Assembly (NCBI GenBank): GCA_028641055.1
Contig: CM054060.1
Coordinates: 314,779,682-314,843,681, forward strand
Origin: Alopecurus myosuroides
Lineage: Eukaryota; Streptophyta; Magnoliopsida; Poales; Poaceae
Direction of reading: 5' to 3'
Length of the DNA: 64,000 nt
The translations under genes were made by a program, and so were the position numbers. Each line of letters begins with the position of its first letter. Within the stretch, counting starts at the first letter, position 1. Of this stretch, positions 11,022 through 22,299 are shown piece after piece. Below the pieces are notes generated by a model, which was not told the DNA's origin, did not search any database, and saw only the letters and a list, made by a program, of their open reading frames with translations.

Positions 11022-12024
11022 ACTATCCATTGCATGATTCGACGCTACTGTCAATTTCAGGTTAAGCTAACATATGTCACATCAATGACAAGTTACCGAA
11101 GCTAGAGGGGAGTAGGCGGTGTGGCGCAACGTCCCCGAAGTACCTCCTGGCATGCATGGCGTGATCCCTATCAACCAATTCTTGATGAAGCCACTGGTGC
11201 TCGGGAGGACGGAAGAGGCGTGTGCCATGTCCAACCGTAGCCATGGACCCATCCGACGATAGGCCACATTCCCATGCCACCGTCTACTCGACGCTTCTAT
11301 GTTTAGCTCGACGTCGAGGACCTATTCATGGTTGTCATCCCCAGTTTCTTCTAGCCCTTCTTGAGGGCTTGATTGAGGATCCCACTCCCTTGTTGCATGT
11401 CGTTGTCTGCTTGCAACTATTGCGACGAGTGGGTGTAGGTGACAACTCATGGTGGCAAGGTGGTGCTAGGCTGGAACTGGCCAAACGCCATGCTAATGTA
11501 CGAGTTGGACGAGAGGGATGCCATCATCTTCAAGCTCACTAAGTACGGGTTCAAGATCACCAACTTCAAGGCCAACACGTCGATTTTCAAGCCCTACTGC
11601 CGTCCTCACCTAGGCTAACTCCATCGTGGTGAGTAGACTTTATTTTCATAAGGGGCATGTACGGTCTCTGCAACTGTCTGGTCGAGGGGAATGCCCCTGT
11701 TGATTGTAAGGCATATATATGCTCATAAACTTGTGTCTGATAGTCATTGCACCTGCTACTATGTAGATTGTGCATTATGAATGCCTTGTAATTAAGTACG
11801 GTATTTTGAATTACTATTAGTCCGTAGGTTTAGTACTGCTACACTTATGTTGTGTGCATGTCAAAGAGATGTCACCATTTTCGTATTCGGTGAGCACAAC
11901 ACTTTCCTAACAACTCACCACACACCTGCCTAATAGAGCTTATACCTAGAAGCTGGACACCAAGCAGTCGGTAGGAAATTTTAAAAAAAAGAATCATGGC
12001 AACCAAATAGACTGCACAAACAAG
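11022..12024. other. Intergenic stretch with an unidentified gene-like remnant (about 11085-11620)
   Basis: The stretch 11085-11620 is GC-rich and codon-like compared with its AT-rich surroundings. One plus-strand frame at about 11480-11620 reads LDERDAIIFKLTKYGFKI and is broken by a stop soon after. I do not recognise the family, and no long ORF spans the block. It may be an exon relic of a host gene or a captured fragment. The rest, 11640-12024, shows nothing I can name. Confidence 0.3.
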
Positions 12025-12026
12025 TA

Positions 12027-12108
12027 CTCCTTCCATTCCAAATTAATTGTCTCAAAGTTACATCTATTTTTGTCCAACTTTGAGACAATTAATTTGGGAC
12101 GGAGGGAG
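12027..12108. mobile_element. Stowaway MITE (82 bp)
   Basis: The termini are near-perfect inverted repeats, CTCCTTCCATTCCAAATTAATTG and its complement ending GACGGAGGGAG, flanked by TA at 12025-12026 and 12109-12110. Size and termini fit a Tc1/Mariner-derived Stowaway element. It lies about 270 bp upstream of the next gene start. Confidence 0.9.
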
Positions 12109-12377
12109 TATTACCAAAAAGAAAAGGAACTACAAAAAGTACCGTTTTTATCCAGGCAGGCCTGGCGGCACACGGATAAAATGAGGCCAAATTTGACCTA
12201 GCGAACCAAACACGCCAAATATTCCTTTGTGAATTATGGTAAACCCTAGCTAGTTGTAGTTCAGCCCATGGGCCATGGTCCATTGATATTGCTCGAACAG
12301 AAAGCGTCCCTCTGAGAAAAAAAAAAGGAAAATTCTCATCTACAGAGTGGATCGAGGTGGAGAGCCCTTGGCCGGCG

Positions 12378-13619
12378 ATGATGAGCCGGCGGTTTCTGTA
12401 CATGGTGGTAGAGGACAGCTCGTTGAATCCCTTTTCATACACGCTGCACCGCATCAACCCGTCCCGCCTTTTCTACCTCAAGGATTCACCGGAGCGCGCG
12501 GCGGCGGCAGCAGCACCTGGTGCGAGGGCGACAACGATGGAGGCAGTTGCTGCAGCGGCGAGGGGGACGACGGCCGCGAGAGTTGATGTGGAGAAGGCTC
12601 GCTTGCCACGCCCCACGATAACCTTCTCCTCTCCCAACCAGTATATGGACTTCGCTCTCAGCGGCAACAAGGACCAGATCGTCGCCGTTGCCCGCGCCAG
12701 CATGTTCCGAACCGGAGATGAAGGTTGTGCCCCGGACCGCTCTATCCTCTACGACGATGCCGCGCACTCCGTCATGGCGCTTCCCGGCCTAACCTTTCCC
12801 AAGCGCGGTGCCGTGCCGGTCGCCATCGGCGGCGACCTCTATTTCGTGGGGGTGGAGGAGGACGACCGCGGCGTCGAGGACGTGCACCGCTATGGCGACT
12901 TCGGTTTCGGTGGCGTGTCCCGTGATCACAGGATATTCGTCCTGGGGCTTATTCGTAAATTCGAGCGCTACTACCAATACCCTGACTGGTACTGGAATTC
13001 CTTCGCGCCGCCGCCTTACTTGGGCCGCGCCGGCGAGACGCGGAAGCGCCATTCGGAAAAGGACGCCTCCTACGCGGTTGTCTGGCAGGTCGGCGGCTGG
13101 CACATCTGGGCGTCCATGCCCGGCCTTGGGACCTACTCCATGTCCACGGAGAGGGGCGAGTGGGGCAAGGTCAGCGAGTCGGCGCTGCCGTTCCGCGGGC
13201 CCGCCGTGTACGCCCCGGAGCACGGCCTCTGGTTTGGCTTCCCCAGCGATTACCGGTACTACTACGGCGGCCTCCTCGGCGCGTGGGATCTGCACGCCTA
13301 CGCCGATGCGCCCGTGGAGGCGAGTGGAGCGTGGGGGGGCATCCACGCGGAGGCGTACCGGAGCTACCATGAGAAGTCGCACCTCGTGCACCTGGGCGAG
13401 CGCGGCCGGTTCTGCGTCGCAACGCTCTTTGAAGTGCCGAAGCCGCCACCGGCGTCACGCTGCGCGCGCTGCTACTACGACTCGGACCCTCCTGTGATGG
13501 GCTTCGCCTTGCTTACCGGCGTGGAGGTGGAGCGCTGCGATGGCGGGGAGCTCCGGATGATCAGGCACAGATCGTGCAAATATAGCTTGGGTCTAAACTC
13601 CGCACGTGCTCTACTCTAG
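12378..13619 (+). CDS. Intronless grass-specific protein, probable DUF1618 family (413 aa)
   Basis: The frame is open from ATG 12378 to the stop at 13617-13619. Upstream in-frame codons before 12378 contain no ATG (12357 is GTG), so 12378 or the adjacent ATG 12381 is the start. The N-terminus SRRFLYMVVEDS plus LHRINPSRLFY, and later DWYWNSFAPPPY, THE-like IWASMPGLGTYSMST, LPFRGPAVYAPEHGLWFGF and VMGFALLTGVEVERCDG, form the pattern I know from the large grass family often labelled DUF1618 (function unknown). An Ala-rich low-complexity insert occupies residues about 42-70. No signal peptide or membrane segment is obvious. Third-position GC is high, as in many grass genes, and there are no frame breaks, so it is likely functional. 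The family name is recalled, not searched. Confidence 0.8.
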   Translation: MMSRRFLYMVVEDSSLNPFSYTLHRINPSRLFYLKDSPERAAAAAAPGARATTMEAVAAAARGTTAARVDVEKARLPRPTITFSSPNQYMDFALSGNKDQIVAVARASMFRTGDEGCAPDRSILYDDAAHSVMALPGLTFPKRGAVPVAIGGDLYFVGVEEDDRGVEDVHRYGDFGFGGVSRDHRIFVLGLIRKFERYYQYPDWYWNSFAPPPYLGRAGETRKRHSEKDASYAVVWQVGGWHIWASMPGLGTYSMSTERGEWGKVSESALPFRGPAVYAPEHGLWFGFPSDYRYYYGGLLGAWDLHAYADAPVEASGAWGGIHAEAYRSYHEKSHLVHLGERGRFCVATLFEVPKPPPASRCARCYYDSDPPVMGFALLTGVEVERCDGGELRMIRHRSCKYSLGLNSARALL

Positions 13620-13853
13620 ATGTGGAATTCTCCGATCAGGTCGCTTAGTTTTACCTAAAAAAAAAGGTTGCTTAGTTTTTCCGACGAGATACGTCAATCT
13701 TAGTCCCGTTTACACAATTTCGTAACTCTATTTGGCATCCTACTTGTCAGCTACATTCATTCTATTCCACACTTATTTCTTTTCCACACTTGCGTAAATT
13801 TATGTTATATGATAACCTCCCTTCTAAAATACTCCCGTTTACAAATTCCCTAA
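13620..13853. other. 3' flank of the DUF1618-type gene
   Basis: This AT-rich flank carries no ORF. It contains one copy (13781-13836) of a 56-bp block that recurs at 14380-14435. I cannot place a poly-A signal with confidence. Confidence 0.5.
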
Positions 13854-14112
13854 GGCCGCGCTTGGAAAGCTGTTTAGTTTCACGGGCCGTGATGATTTAC
13901 CGGCCTGTTTCGCTGTGCACAACAAACCCCCCGAGTTTTAATCGGAGCTCAGCCGGTCCGTAATCTTTAGGTGCGCGCGATAGAAGGAAACCAGCGACGG
14001 GAAATAGGGATCGGTGGAAAAATACAGCGAACCAAGCACCAAAACTGAGAGCAGTTACCATCTCCGTAATTTACGGCGGTATTGCTTAAAATCCGCTAAA
14101 CCAAGCGGGGCC
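13854..14112. mobile_element. Harbinger/Tourist-type MITE (259 bp)
   Basis: The 12-bp terminal repeats are GGCCGCGCTTGG and CCAAGCGGGGCC (one mismatch when inverted), flanked by a TAA duplication at 13851-13853 and 14113-14115. A 3-bp TAA/TTA duplication and this size are typical of PIF/Harbinger-derived MITEs. Confidence 0.82.
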
Positions 14113-14222
14113 TAAAGCCCCGGTTGGTTCAGCTTATTTAGTCAATACCTCGGTAAAACTCACGGTTGTAACTCACGGTTGGTTCATTCTATTTCATATA
14201 TATACTCCGTACATGACAATTA

Positions 14223-14373
14223 CTCTCTCTTTATCAAAATGTAAGATGTTTTACCTTTTCTTATACAAAATGTATCTAGACATGTTTTATTGAGTAGATG
14301 CATATGGATTTACACACTAAAACATGTCTAGATACATTTTGTCTAGGAAACACTAAAACATCTATGAAGGGAG
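14223..14373. mobile_element. Stowaway-like MITE, degraded ends
   Basis: The left half reads CTCTCTCTTTATCAAAATGTAAG and ends with a complementary stretch around ACATCTATGAAGGGAG. A long internal inverted repeat about TAGACATGTTTTA / TAAAACATGTCTA makes a hairpin. The left TA (14221-14222) is present; the right one is lost. Confidence 0.6.
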
Positions 14374-14430
14374 TTTTTTTTTCCACACTTGCATAAATTT
14401 ATGTTATATGATAACCTTCATTCTAAAATA

Positions 14431-14704
14431 CTCCCTTTGTATATGTAAGATGGTTTATCCTTTTTTTTTGTTCTATATGTATCTAGATATGTTTTAGTAC
14501 CCCCTCTGTCTTAAAATAATTGTCGGTGAAATGGATTAAAATGGATGTATCTAGCACTAAAATGCATCTAGATACATCTATCTCAATGACAATTATTTTG
14601 AGAAGGAGAGACTACAAGATTCATGTAAACGATATACTAAAACATGTCTAGATAGGTATAAGACAAAAAGGGTAAAACATGTTACATTTTGATACAGAGG
14701 GAGC
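14431..14704. mobile_element. Stowaway-like MITE carrying a nested MITE
   Basis: It starts CTCCCTTTGTATATGTAAG after TA (14429-14430) and ends near ACAGAGGGAGC. Its two arms are separated by a second MITE at 14500-14612. It is related to the copy at 14223-14373. Confidence 0.7.
14500..14612. mobile_element. Inner Stowaway MITE nested in 14431-14704
   Basis: The ends are CCCCCTCTGTCTTAAAATAATTG and its complement CAATTATTTTGAGAAGGAGAG, with TA at 14498-14499 and 14613-14614. The arms of the outer MITE resume on both sides, so this element inserted later. Confidence 0.75.
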
Positions 14705-14775
14705 ATAAATCATTTTAGTAGGAAAAAAAAATAGATGATTCATGTCTGTACTCTAGATACACATATGTTGCCAAC

Positions 14776-14885
14776 GTATTTTTTTTAGAGAAACCCCGTA
14801 CCAATATTTTATTGAATTTAAAAGAGACCTGGGGCAGCTCAGAGTTTTACAAACAGAGGTACAAGCCGATGCAAAACAAAACCGC
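14776..14885 (-). repeat. Possible LINE 3' end with poly-A (weak)
   Basis: A T-run at 14781-14788 is followed by TAGAGAAACCCCGTACCAAT and an AATAAAAT-like motif on the minus strand. This resembles the 3' tail of grass LINE elements in reverse. No reverse transcriptase is visible. Confidence 0.3.
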
Positions 14886-17049
14886 TGAAGTTGTGACAGT
14901 ATCTAATGTTTCAATTGAGTGCTTGACTTGTATTGAAACTGAACCAAGTGAATTTGTTATTTTGATGCACTAACGTTGCTAATGAAGATTGTGAGAAGTT
15001 TTAGGTATAGGAAGTTTGAAGTGTACGGAGATAATGATGATATGAGAAGATGAAGGATAGACAAAAGCTTAAGCTTTGGGATGCCCATGTCATCCCAAGA
15101 TATATCCAAGAAGTCGTCAAAGTTTGGCGATGCCCAAGGCATCCCCATCTTCATCAACAAAAATATTAGGTTTCTTTCAAAGCACTATATGTTTATTGCT
15201 TCACATGATATGTGTTATTCTTGGAGCGTCATTTTATTTTTCTTTCAGTTTTGTTTTGTTTTCTTGGTGTAATAAATGGTTGGATCTAGCATTTTAGTTT
15301 GGAGAGAGACACACTCCATTTTCATTGTCTAGAACATTTTAGTTTTCACTCTTACTGTTCTGTGAGTGTTCATTTTTTGCTAGTACTGCGTTTAGCTCTT
15401 GTTTTTCACTCAATTTTTTCCAGAGCTTGTTGGTTTCCTTCAGTGATGTATGATTAGCTCTCTGGTATTTAATGATTATTTGGTTTGAGAGTTGTTTCAA
15501 ATAAGTTGATTGATGTTGGAGAAGAGTAAAATATTTCATGCTTATAGTGGTGCAATAAGAAACTTGTTTTGACTGTGGCTTAGACTTTGGCATGTCATGT
15601 TAGATGTTATTTTAATTGTGTGCTTAGTAGTATATGATGTATCATGAGTAGTCTCAAATAACTAATAGTGCTTAATGTGCCAATGAAATCAAATCATGTG
15701 GTTTTTAATCATATTGAATAATGGTATTGTGGTATTATCCTTTGATGATTTATTTGGGTCGACTTGGCGCATCCTCACACCATGTTATGCCTATAAAAGT
15801 CACGTTTAGCCTTTAGTTTTGGACTTTTAATATCACTTCATGCTTTGGTTAATAATGTTGTGTCGCTATGCATTATTATGGCCGTTATTGCTCTCTTAGT
15901 TTGTCGCTCCCGGTCTTTTGCTAGACTTCACCTAGTACTAAGTATGAGCTCTACTCGTGCATCCAACTCCTAAACACCAAAGTTATTCCAATAAGTCTAC
16001 TATACCTATCTATATGTGGTATTTCACCGCCACTTCAAGTAAATTTCTTGTGTGCTACCTTTAAAACCTTCAAAATTATTAAACCTGTTTTGTGTTCCTG
16101 TTTTAGCTAGTGAGGAAGTAGTTTAAAATTTATCATGTCTTATGTCAAGCAAGCTTCTTCTTACTTATTTCACCCGATGAGTATGGAATATATGCTTATA
16201 TAAATTTGCATACAGCTGGTGCCAAATAATATGAACTCAGATAGTATAAAAAGGCACTTCCCCATGGATTGATGATAGTTGGTGGGCAATCGTGAATACG
16301 GCTAGCAATGGTTTGTCTAAGACAAGGTGGGGGGAAGTACCAACCATAAGGAAAAGGGAAAAAGTGCTAATGGAAACCACCCTCAAAAGTCTAAACACTT
16401 TGCTTGACATGGGTTATGATAAGTTTTTCATTACCATTCATTGGCATAGATATACACATTTCTCAAAATTATATTTTCAATGCCTCTATTTTATTAAATA
16501 AAAAGCTCTAGCACATGAGGAATCCCTGCTTCCCTCTACGAATGGCCTTTTTTTTACTTTTATGTTGAGTATTCACCTTCTTACTTTATGCACTAGTTAA
16601 GAAAGCATAGTTGTCATTCGGAGTATAATGTGCATATTTCCAAAATTTATTATTAATTGATTCATGATTATGGTATTGCTTTCTCTCAAATTATTTGTAT
16701 CTAGTCACCATTTGAACTTTGAAGGTGTCCTAGCATTTATGGTTTGCTATTCCACAAAGGACAAGTTGGATACCACTTTATGATGTTTTTCTTTATGATT
16801 GAAACAAATGTATTACCTTCAATGCACTATTGCTCATTGTCAATTATTTATGTTACTTTTCATGTGTAACATAGTTACTAAGTTTACATTAGTTCAAATT
16901 AATATTTATCATGTCTTTTTAGAGTATTTTGATCTCAGCTTACAATGCTTTTACATAGGGTTGATCAAGATTGTGTTGGTTGCACCTCAAAAAATATTTT
17001 GTTATCACTTACCTAATCGAGGACGAGCATGAGTTAAGCTTAGGGATGT
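14886..17049 (+). mobile_element. 3' internal region of a Gypsy element, plus strand, 5'-truncated
   Basis: A remnant of the pol C-terminal end (the stretch translating to FDALTLLMKIVRSF-like residues around 14955-15005) is followed by the characteristic noncoding tract with the GGGATGCCC...GGCATCCCC motif at 15078-15145. The tract 15740-16000 matches 41960-42200 in reverse. It leads directly into the LTR at 17050 after GAGTTAAGCTTAGGGATG. No intact ORF remains. Confidence 0.7.
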
Positions 17050-18642
17050 TGACACGTTGCAAACGTATCTATAATTTTTGGTGCTCCATGATTGTTTTTT
17101 ATCCAATGTCTTTATATTTTCCACATGTTTTTTTTAGGATGTTTTCATGTAATAAACTATTAACATGATGCCCTAGGCTAGTTAATTTTTTTTCTATTTT
17201 TCTATTTCAGAAAAATTCTTAAAGAAATATTCTTTTGGGCTGAAAATCCACGAAGATCAGTTTTACCCGGAACGAAGGAGTCCAAAGGAAAGCCGGAGGG
17301 GGGCCATGATGCCCCGAGGGGGGCGCCAGACGCGTCCCTACCCTAGGTCGCCCTGGCCGCCGCCTCTTTCCTCATCTTCGCATATAAGATGCCCTCAACC
17401 CTAATTTTATCTGGGACAGAGATATTTTTGACGAAACATACAGAGAGGCGTTGTCACCTTGAAAGTACAATGTAGGGCTTCTGCAGCCGTGTTCTGACAC
17501 CCTCATGGAGTGGGGAATCGTCATCGGAGGCCTCTTTGTCGCCATGATTCCATCCACGATGATGCGTGAGTAGTTCATTTCAGAACTACGGGTCCATAGC
17601 AGTATGCAGTTGGTAGTTCTCTCCGTTATGACTTCATGTTTAGATTCTCGTGAGTTGTCACACATGATCGAGACCACCATTATGTAATTGTGCATGTTGT
17701 GTTTGTTGGGATCCGATGAATCATGAGATTATGATTATATTGTTCATGTCAAACCGGGATGCTTCACTTATATCTTTAGAGAGTTTCAATATTGTCTTGC
17801 AGTACTCTCCGGTGTTTATAATTATCTTGGCGACGTAGTTGTTTTCACCTCCAAAAGAGGGTTTATATGGTAGATAGTGGGTTCACGCCTCCCTTACACA
17901 TGTGCTCGAGGGACAGAAACGTGACGAGTGGGGAATGTGTTTTTGCCACTAGGGAGAAACAGCGGTGATCTTGTCTACGGACGAGAACCATTGCTTACAT
18001 TACGTACCTTACTTAATTGAATTGTCTATTGCACACCAAGAAATCACTTTGTTGCTAGAACTTAATACCAGATAGATTTGCTGGATAGCTTTCTTGAGAT
18101 GTATTATTAGATATGGATGCATACTGGATAGCGGTCCATATGCCTTGACGTAATGCTTACGATGTTAGAACACATAAATTATATCTCTTCATAATAGTAT
18201 TGTTATACGTTCATGATTTGTCAATTGTCCAGCAGTAATTTATTCACCCAACATGTTTGTTTTCTTTGGAGAGACGCCACTAGTAAAACTATGGCCCCGG
18301 TCATATTTTCCTCATTAATACAACCTTCTTTCAAGCACTTTCATTATTGTTTGCTTGCAGCACTGTTTTTACTTTAATTGCTTTTCATTACTCTATACGT
18401 TTAATTCTCTAGTTTTCAACAAGACGAGAAGACTGACAACCTTCTCAGAAAGTTGGGGACAAGAGAGAGTTTGTGTGTTGTTTGCAGGTTCCACGCTTGT
18501 TGACGTGCCGGACAAGAAGCAAACTTCTCCAAGTCTTCGAAATCCTACTGGTCGATAAACACTGGTTCCACAATTGGAGGGAATTTTCACTAGACTACAT
18601 CATACCTTCCTCTTGGGGTAACCCAATGAGCATGTGATCACG
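17050..18642 (+). repeat. 3' LTR of the plus-strand Gypsy element (about 1.59 kb)
   Basis: The LTR begins TGACACGTTGCAAACGTATC and ends around CATGTGATCA after CTCTTGGGGTAACCCAATGAG, the same landmarks as the LTRs at 4971, 7137 and 44384 but more diverged. The next bases (18643 on) are a different element, so no duplication can be checked. Confidence 0.7.
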
Positions 18643-19650
18643 TCTGTGAGAATCAGCTGCCACCACCAAAGCGACGCGTCCCGAATCATCGTGGTTCCGA
18701 AAGTTGACCTCTGGCCCCCAAGTTATCGGTCCCCTGTTTCGTGTATCCAACTGAGATAATTCCATAATGTTTATCGGCTGGCTCATCGCTTCCTGACTGC
18801 TTTGCAGGGGATCACCGGTGAGGATGCAGAGACAGCTGAGTGACCTGAGTTTGCTTTGCTGCCGGATTCTTGCGTCCTCATCAGAGCTGCTATCTTCAGG
18901 GACTTCTCTGGAGAATTTCCTCATCGTGTAACAGTCTGGCTGGGCGTGATTGGCCGGTCCATTCTTACTTTAGTGATATAGACAAGGCTGGCCGAGTATT
19001 TCTTCCTGTAACTTCATTTTCTTCTTGAGTCTTTTCTCCAAGGCCCGTCGGTGCGGCTTGCAACCCACCAAGCCTCATGTCCCGTCTTGGTGCAAATGGA
19101 GTCGCTGCAAGTTGGCGTTTAGATCATTTAAGCGTTGCTTTTCCCTGCAGAATCTTTCACGATATCCCATCAGCTACCGGGGAAATCCTTAAGATGATGA
19201 TTCGCTGGATTATTTGTCATGGTGTGATAAGGACATGGTTGTCGTAGGACCTTTGGCTCATCAAATTATTTCTGCTTGCCCGCAACCTGTTCCCGCTTAC
19301 GCTTGAGTCTTCCAGCTATCTCAGCGATGTCTTCCCTTCAGTTATCCGAGCCAATTTCATCAATAAAATATTGGTAATCCGACCCATAGTGCTTCTTGGT
19401 GTCGAATTCCACCGTATTCGTCTCTTGGTCCGTCATGATTCCCACGAAGACCTTGAATTCGCCGAAGGGGATTACATAGTCGTCTTTTAGTGCTTCGACG
19501 GTGGAGTCCCACTCTGAGTCTTTGACGACCTCTATCCCACTGACCTAGTTGACTCACCCTACGACGACATTTCCCCTGATGGATATCACCGGTGTCACAT
19601 CGACTCGAAGGATAGGGAAATTGGTCGTAGGCCCTACAGTGGGCGCCAAC
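18643..19650 (-). mobile_element. Gypsy gag-region fragment, minus strand
   Basis: The minus-strand frames give short open stretches (for instance 18924-18595 and a run reading EWDSTVEALKDDYVIPFGEFK around 19510-19440) interrupted by stops. They lie just inside a primer-binding site, so they represent the gag start of a Gypsy element. The interior is cut off at 18642 by the neighbouring LTR. Confidence 0.55.
19631..19650 (-). other. Primer-binding site next to the LTR 19651-20118
   Basis: The minus strand reads GTTGGCGCCCACTGTAGGGC directly after the LTR end. TTGGCGCCCAC is the common primer site of one class of grass Gypsy elements. Confidence 0.6.
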
Positions 19651-20118
19651 TGTCGTGGGGTTGATACGGCAGTAGTCATTGAAAGATTACTTGTGGGTTC
19701 GTGGGGGCTTGTGTGACTTAAGAGTCGTCGAGATCAAAGTAGATGCGAGTAACACTGATATACTCATGTTTGGCCCCTCGATATGAGGTAAAGACCTACT
19801 CATGCCTTGCTTCTTGTTTTCTATTATAAATGAAGATTCAATTACAATTTTGATCTAAGCGAGTTGTCTATGGAGATTTTACTTGTCCTCTACTTGGTGC
19901 CACGGGTACCCTTATATACATGGGCAACCCGCATTTTACAAGACTACGAGTGGAGCTCTAATTTGACCCGCGGCCAAAAAAACATGTCTTTCCTTATTAC
20001 AACTTTCATAGGGGACGTCTTTGTATTCTAGAAGGTTCATAGCGACGATAGAGGGGAAACTTGTGATCCCGCGAGTCATGTAGACTCGTGGGGCCACACA
20101 TCAGATATACCCCCAACA
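19651..20118 (-). repeat. 5' LTR of the minus-strand Gypsy fragment (468 bp)
   Basis: On the plus strand it runs TGTCGTGGGGTTGATAC to ATACCCCCAACA. A TATA-like box (TATATAAGG on the minus strand, complement of 19911-19920) lies at the expected place for the LTR promoter. The primer site adjoins at 19650. Confidence 0.72.
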
Positions 20119-21250
20119 TGTGGTCTTATACATACGGAAATAATCATTCAACAAGTCTACATGAACTCCACATGAAATATATCAAATGTCAGCCGTACAT
20201 TTCTTAAGGGATGAAAATTCAATAAGCTCGCGCAATCCCTCTTTAGCTCAACATAGTCACCATAATCCTTAACACCACATGATTCACCTAAACACTTCTA
20301 CGTTCATCCTAAAATGTCGGCGAGATTCATGAGCTAGGTTTGCCGGCTGCTCAGAAAAATAGTCATTGAACAAAAGGATCTGGCCAATTGTCCTATAACG
20401 ATTCTTGTCTGGCTAGCACTCTTTCTTTGATCCTCCGTGCTAAGGATTGGCTTCTCCCTTGGAGAGTGCCTCTAAAAGTGCGGCTATGACTTTGTCATTC
20501 TCGTCATCGTCTGCAAGGGCGGCATCGTCTCCCATCATTTGGCAACAGATGATCTCATCTCGCTATGCATAGCCTATTGGACAAGAATGATTCATTAAGC
20601 ATTGAAGTAGATAATGAAGCGGCGGTCCATCACATTTTGGCAAACGTCCGAACACCTTACGTGCGGGGCGGCAGGGAGGAAGAGGCGGATCCAGCTGAAT
20701 GACCTATAGCGGCGCACACCTCTAGACGGGGACCGGCGGCAAGCGGCGGTAATCCGACAGGTCTGGTCCCTGTTGAACTACGGCCAGGAGTTGCTGACGA
20801 CAAGAGTACGGTGGCGGCGCTAATGCAAACTGCTGATGCGAATGAAGAGCATGATGGGGTGGGGGAAAATGACTACGGGCCTAGGTCGTTGGGTCTCTAC
20901 GATGAGTGGGCCCGTCTGTCGGATGGGCTAACCGGAAAAAGCGCCGTGAGGAGGCCTCAAGTTTGGCGGATCTCCTAGGGATGACAAGCATAACTTTGTT
21001 AGGGCTGGCCGCTTGGGAGTGCTATGAGTGTTTTTTGTGTGTGTCTGAACCCCCAATGGGCCATTGGGGGCCGTTTGGGGTGCTGGTGGAGATGCTCTAG
21101 GGTTTTAGATAGCAAAACGATTGACATATTAATAGACTAGATGGTGCAAAGACAATCCATGTTCTTTATTTTCTACTGGCTGATCTTTTTCGTCATCATA
21201 TGTGAGTTATGATTTAGTAACCTTCGAATCTTCAAATTTCTGCAGTAAAA
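20119..21250. other. No recognised gene
   Basis: The stretch holds only short ORFs. 20640-21095 is GC-richer and ends GGAGATGCTCTAG, a terminus-like motif I associate with a common Triticeae DNA-transposon group (compare 62880-62892). I see no matching left end, so I do not call an element. Confidence 0.4.
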
Positions 21251-22129
21251 TAACCCTCCTGTGCAGCCCCCACACGGCGGCGGGAGGGCCTCTACTCCCC
21301 CACAAGCGACCTACCCCGCCCCTTCCTCCTTCCTCGCCTCCGCCAAGGGAAGCGATCGGGCGCAACCTAGTTGTCGCCGACGGCGGTGGGGGATCTTCCC
21401 GTCCTTCTGCCCATGGGAACTAGTGCGGTGGGTCCTATGAGCCGCAATGTGGCGCGCCCGCCGGCGTCACGGTGCTGCAGCTTCCTGGTGGCGGTACGGC
21501 GGGTGGTGTGATGGTCTCCTCCAGGAAGATCGGCCTCACGGCGTGGTGACCTCTCTCTTCAAATCATGACCATCTTGGTTGTCGGATCTTGGAGGTGAGG
21601 AGGGCGGCCGGTGCAGGCCGGGCTCATGCCGACGATTGCGGCACCCGCGCGTGTCATTACCTTGTTGATGGAGTCACCGCCGCTACTCACCCGCCTCTTG
21701 CACTGTGTTCTTAGGGAAACCCTAGATCTGATTTTCGAGATCGGATGATGGCGGCACCTTTGGTGTCGCTTACCCTCTTGGGGGCATTGTTTTTGGAATA
21801 TGGATTGCCTAGAGGGGGTCTGCTGGTGGTGCGGTGTTTCATCTTCGTCAAAGAAGGCGAGCCTTGGCGGCGTGGCGCAGCGGAGTCTCGGCGATGGACA
21901 CAGAATAATGGATGCGCGCAGGAAGGTTCTGCTTTTTGGCGCCATGGCGGCTTCGATGGCAGGCCTGGCAAGGTTTGTGCGTTGATCTCTCCAAAAGATG
22001 GTTTCGTGGATGTCGGTTTCTGAACCGGCTTTATGCTCCCAGTTCTCCACTAGGCGGATTGGTGGAAGCAACCGAATTAGATTATGCGTGTTGGTGAGTT
22101 AGGTCAGGGCATGTGGCTCCGGCAATGAC
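21251..22129 (+). repeat. Left part of a non-LTR-like repeat split by the Copia element
   Basis: A GC-rich, gene-like tract without a long intact ORF. The right part resumes at 32468 with a poly-A-like tail near 32625. The pattern resembles LINE-derived or transcript-derived Triticeae repeats that end in ...AATAAA...GTGCATCA...GCAGAGGC and a short A-run. The family is not certain. Confidence 0.4.
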
Positions 22130-22135
22130 ATTTAA

Positions 22136-22284
22136 TGATAATTGTTTGCCGTGGTTAGCCCACACGGTTGGCTCTCATTATATAGGTGGATGAACGTGTC
22201 CACAAAGATACAAGACCGGGTACTACACGTACCGGTATAAACATCTAATCCTACTAGGACTCTAAACCTACCATAACTCTAACA
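22136..22284 (-). repeat. 3' LTR of the short-LTR Copia (149 bp)
   Basis: On the minus strand it runs TGTTAGAGTTATGG to CAATTATCA. A TATATAA-like box lies inside it (complement of 22179-22185). It is adjacent to a purine tract (TTGAGGGGGAG on the minus strand, 22285-22295). Confidence 0.85.
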
Positions 22285-22295
22285 CTCCCCCTCAA
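22285..22295 (-). other. Polypurine tract
   Basis: The minus strand reads TTGAGGGGGAG directly before the 3' LTR, the plus-strand cDNA primer site of the Copia element. Confidence 0.8.
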
Positions 22296-22299
22296 TTTG

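Noticed and set aside
12347..12586. Short plus-strand ORF before the DUF1618-type gene
   Set aside because: It begins with GTG, overlaps the real gene in another frame and has no recognisable motif.
20640..21095. DNA transposon ending GGAGATGCTCTAG
   Set aside because: Only one end could be seen, with no matching inverted terminus or duplication.
21559..22071. Minus-strand ORF of 170 codons in the non-LTR-like repeat
   Set aside because: No motif; it is in a GC-rich tract with open frames on both strands.
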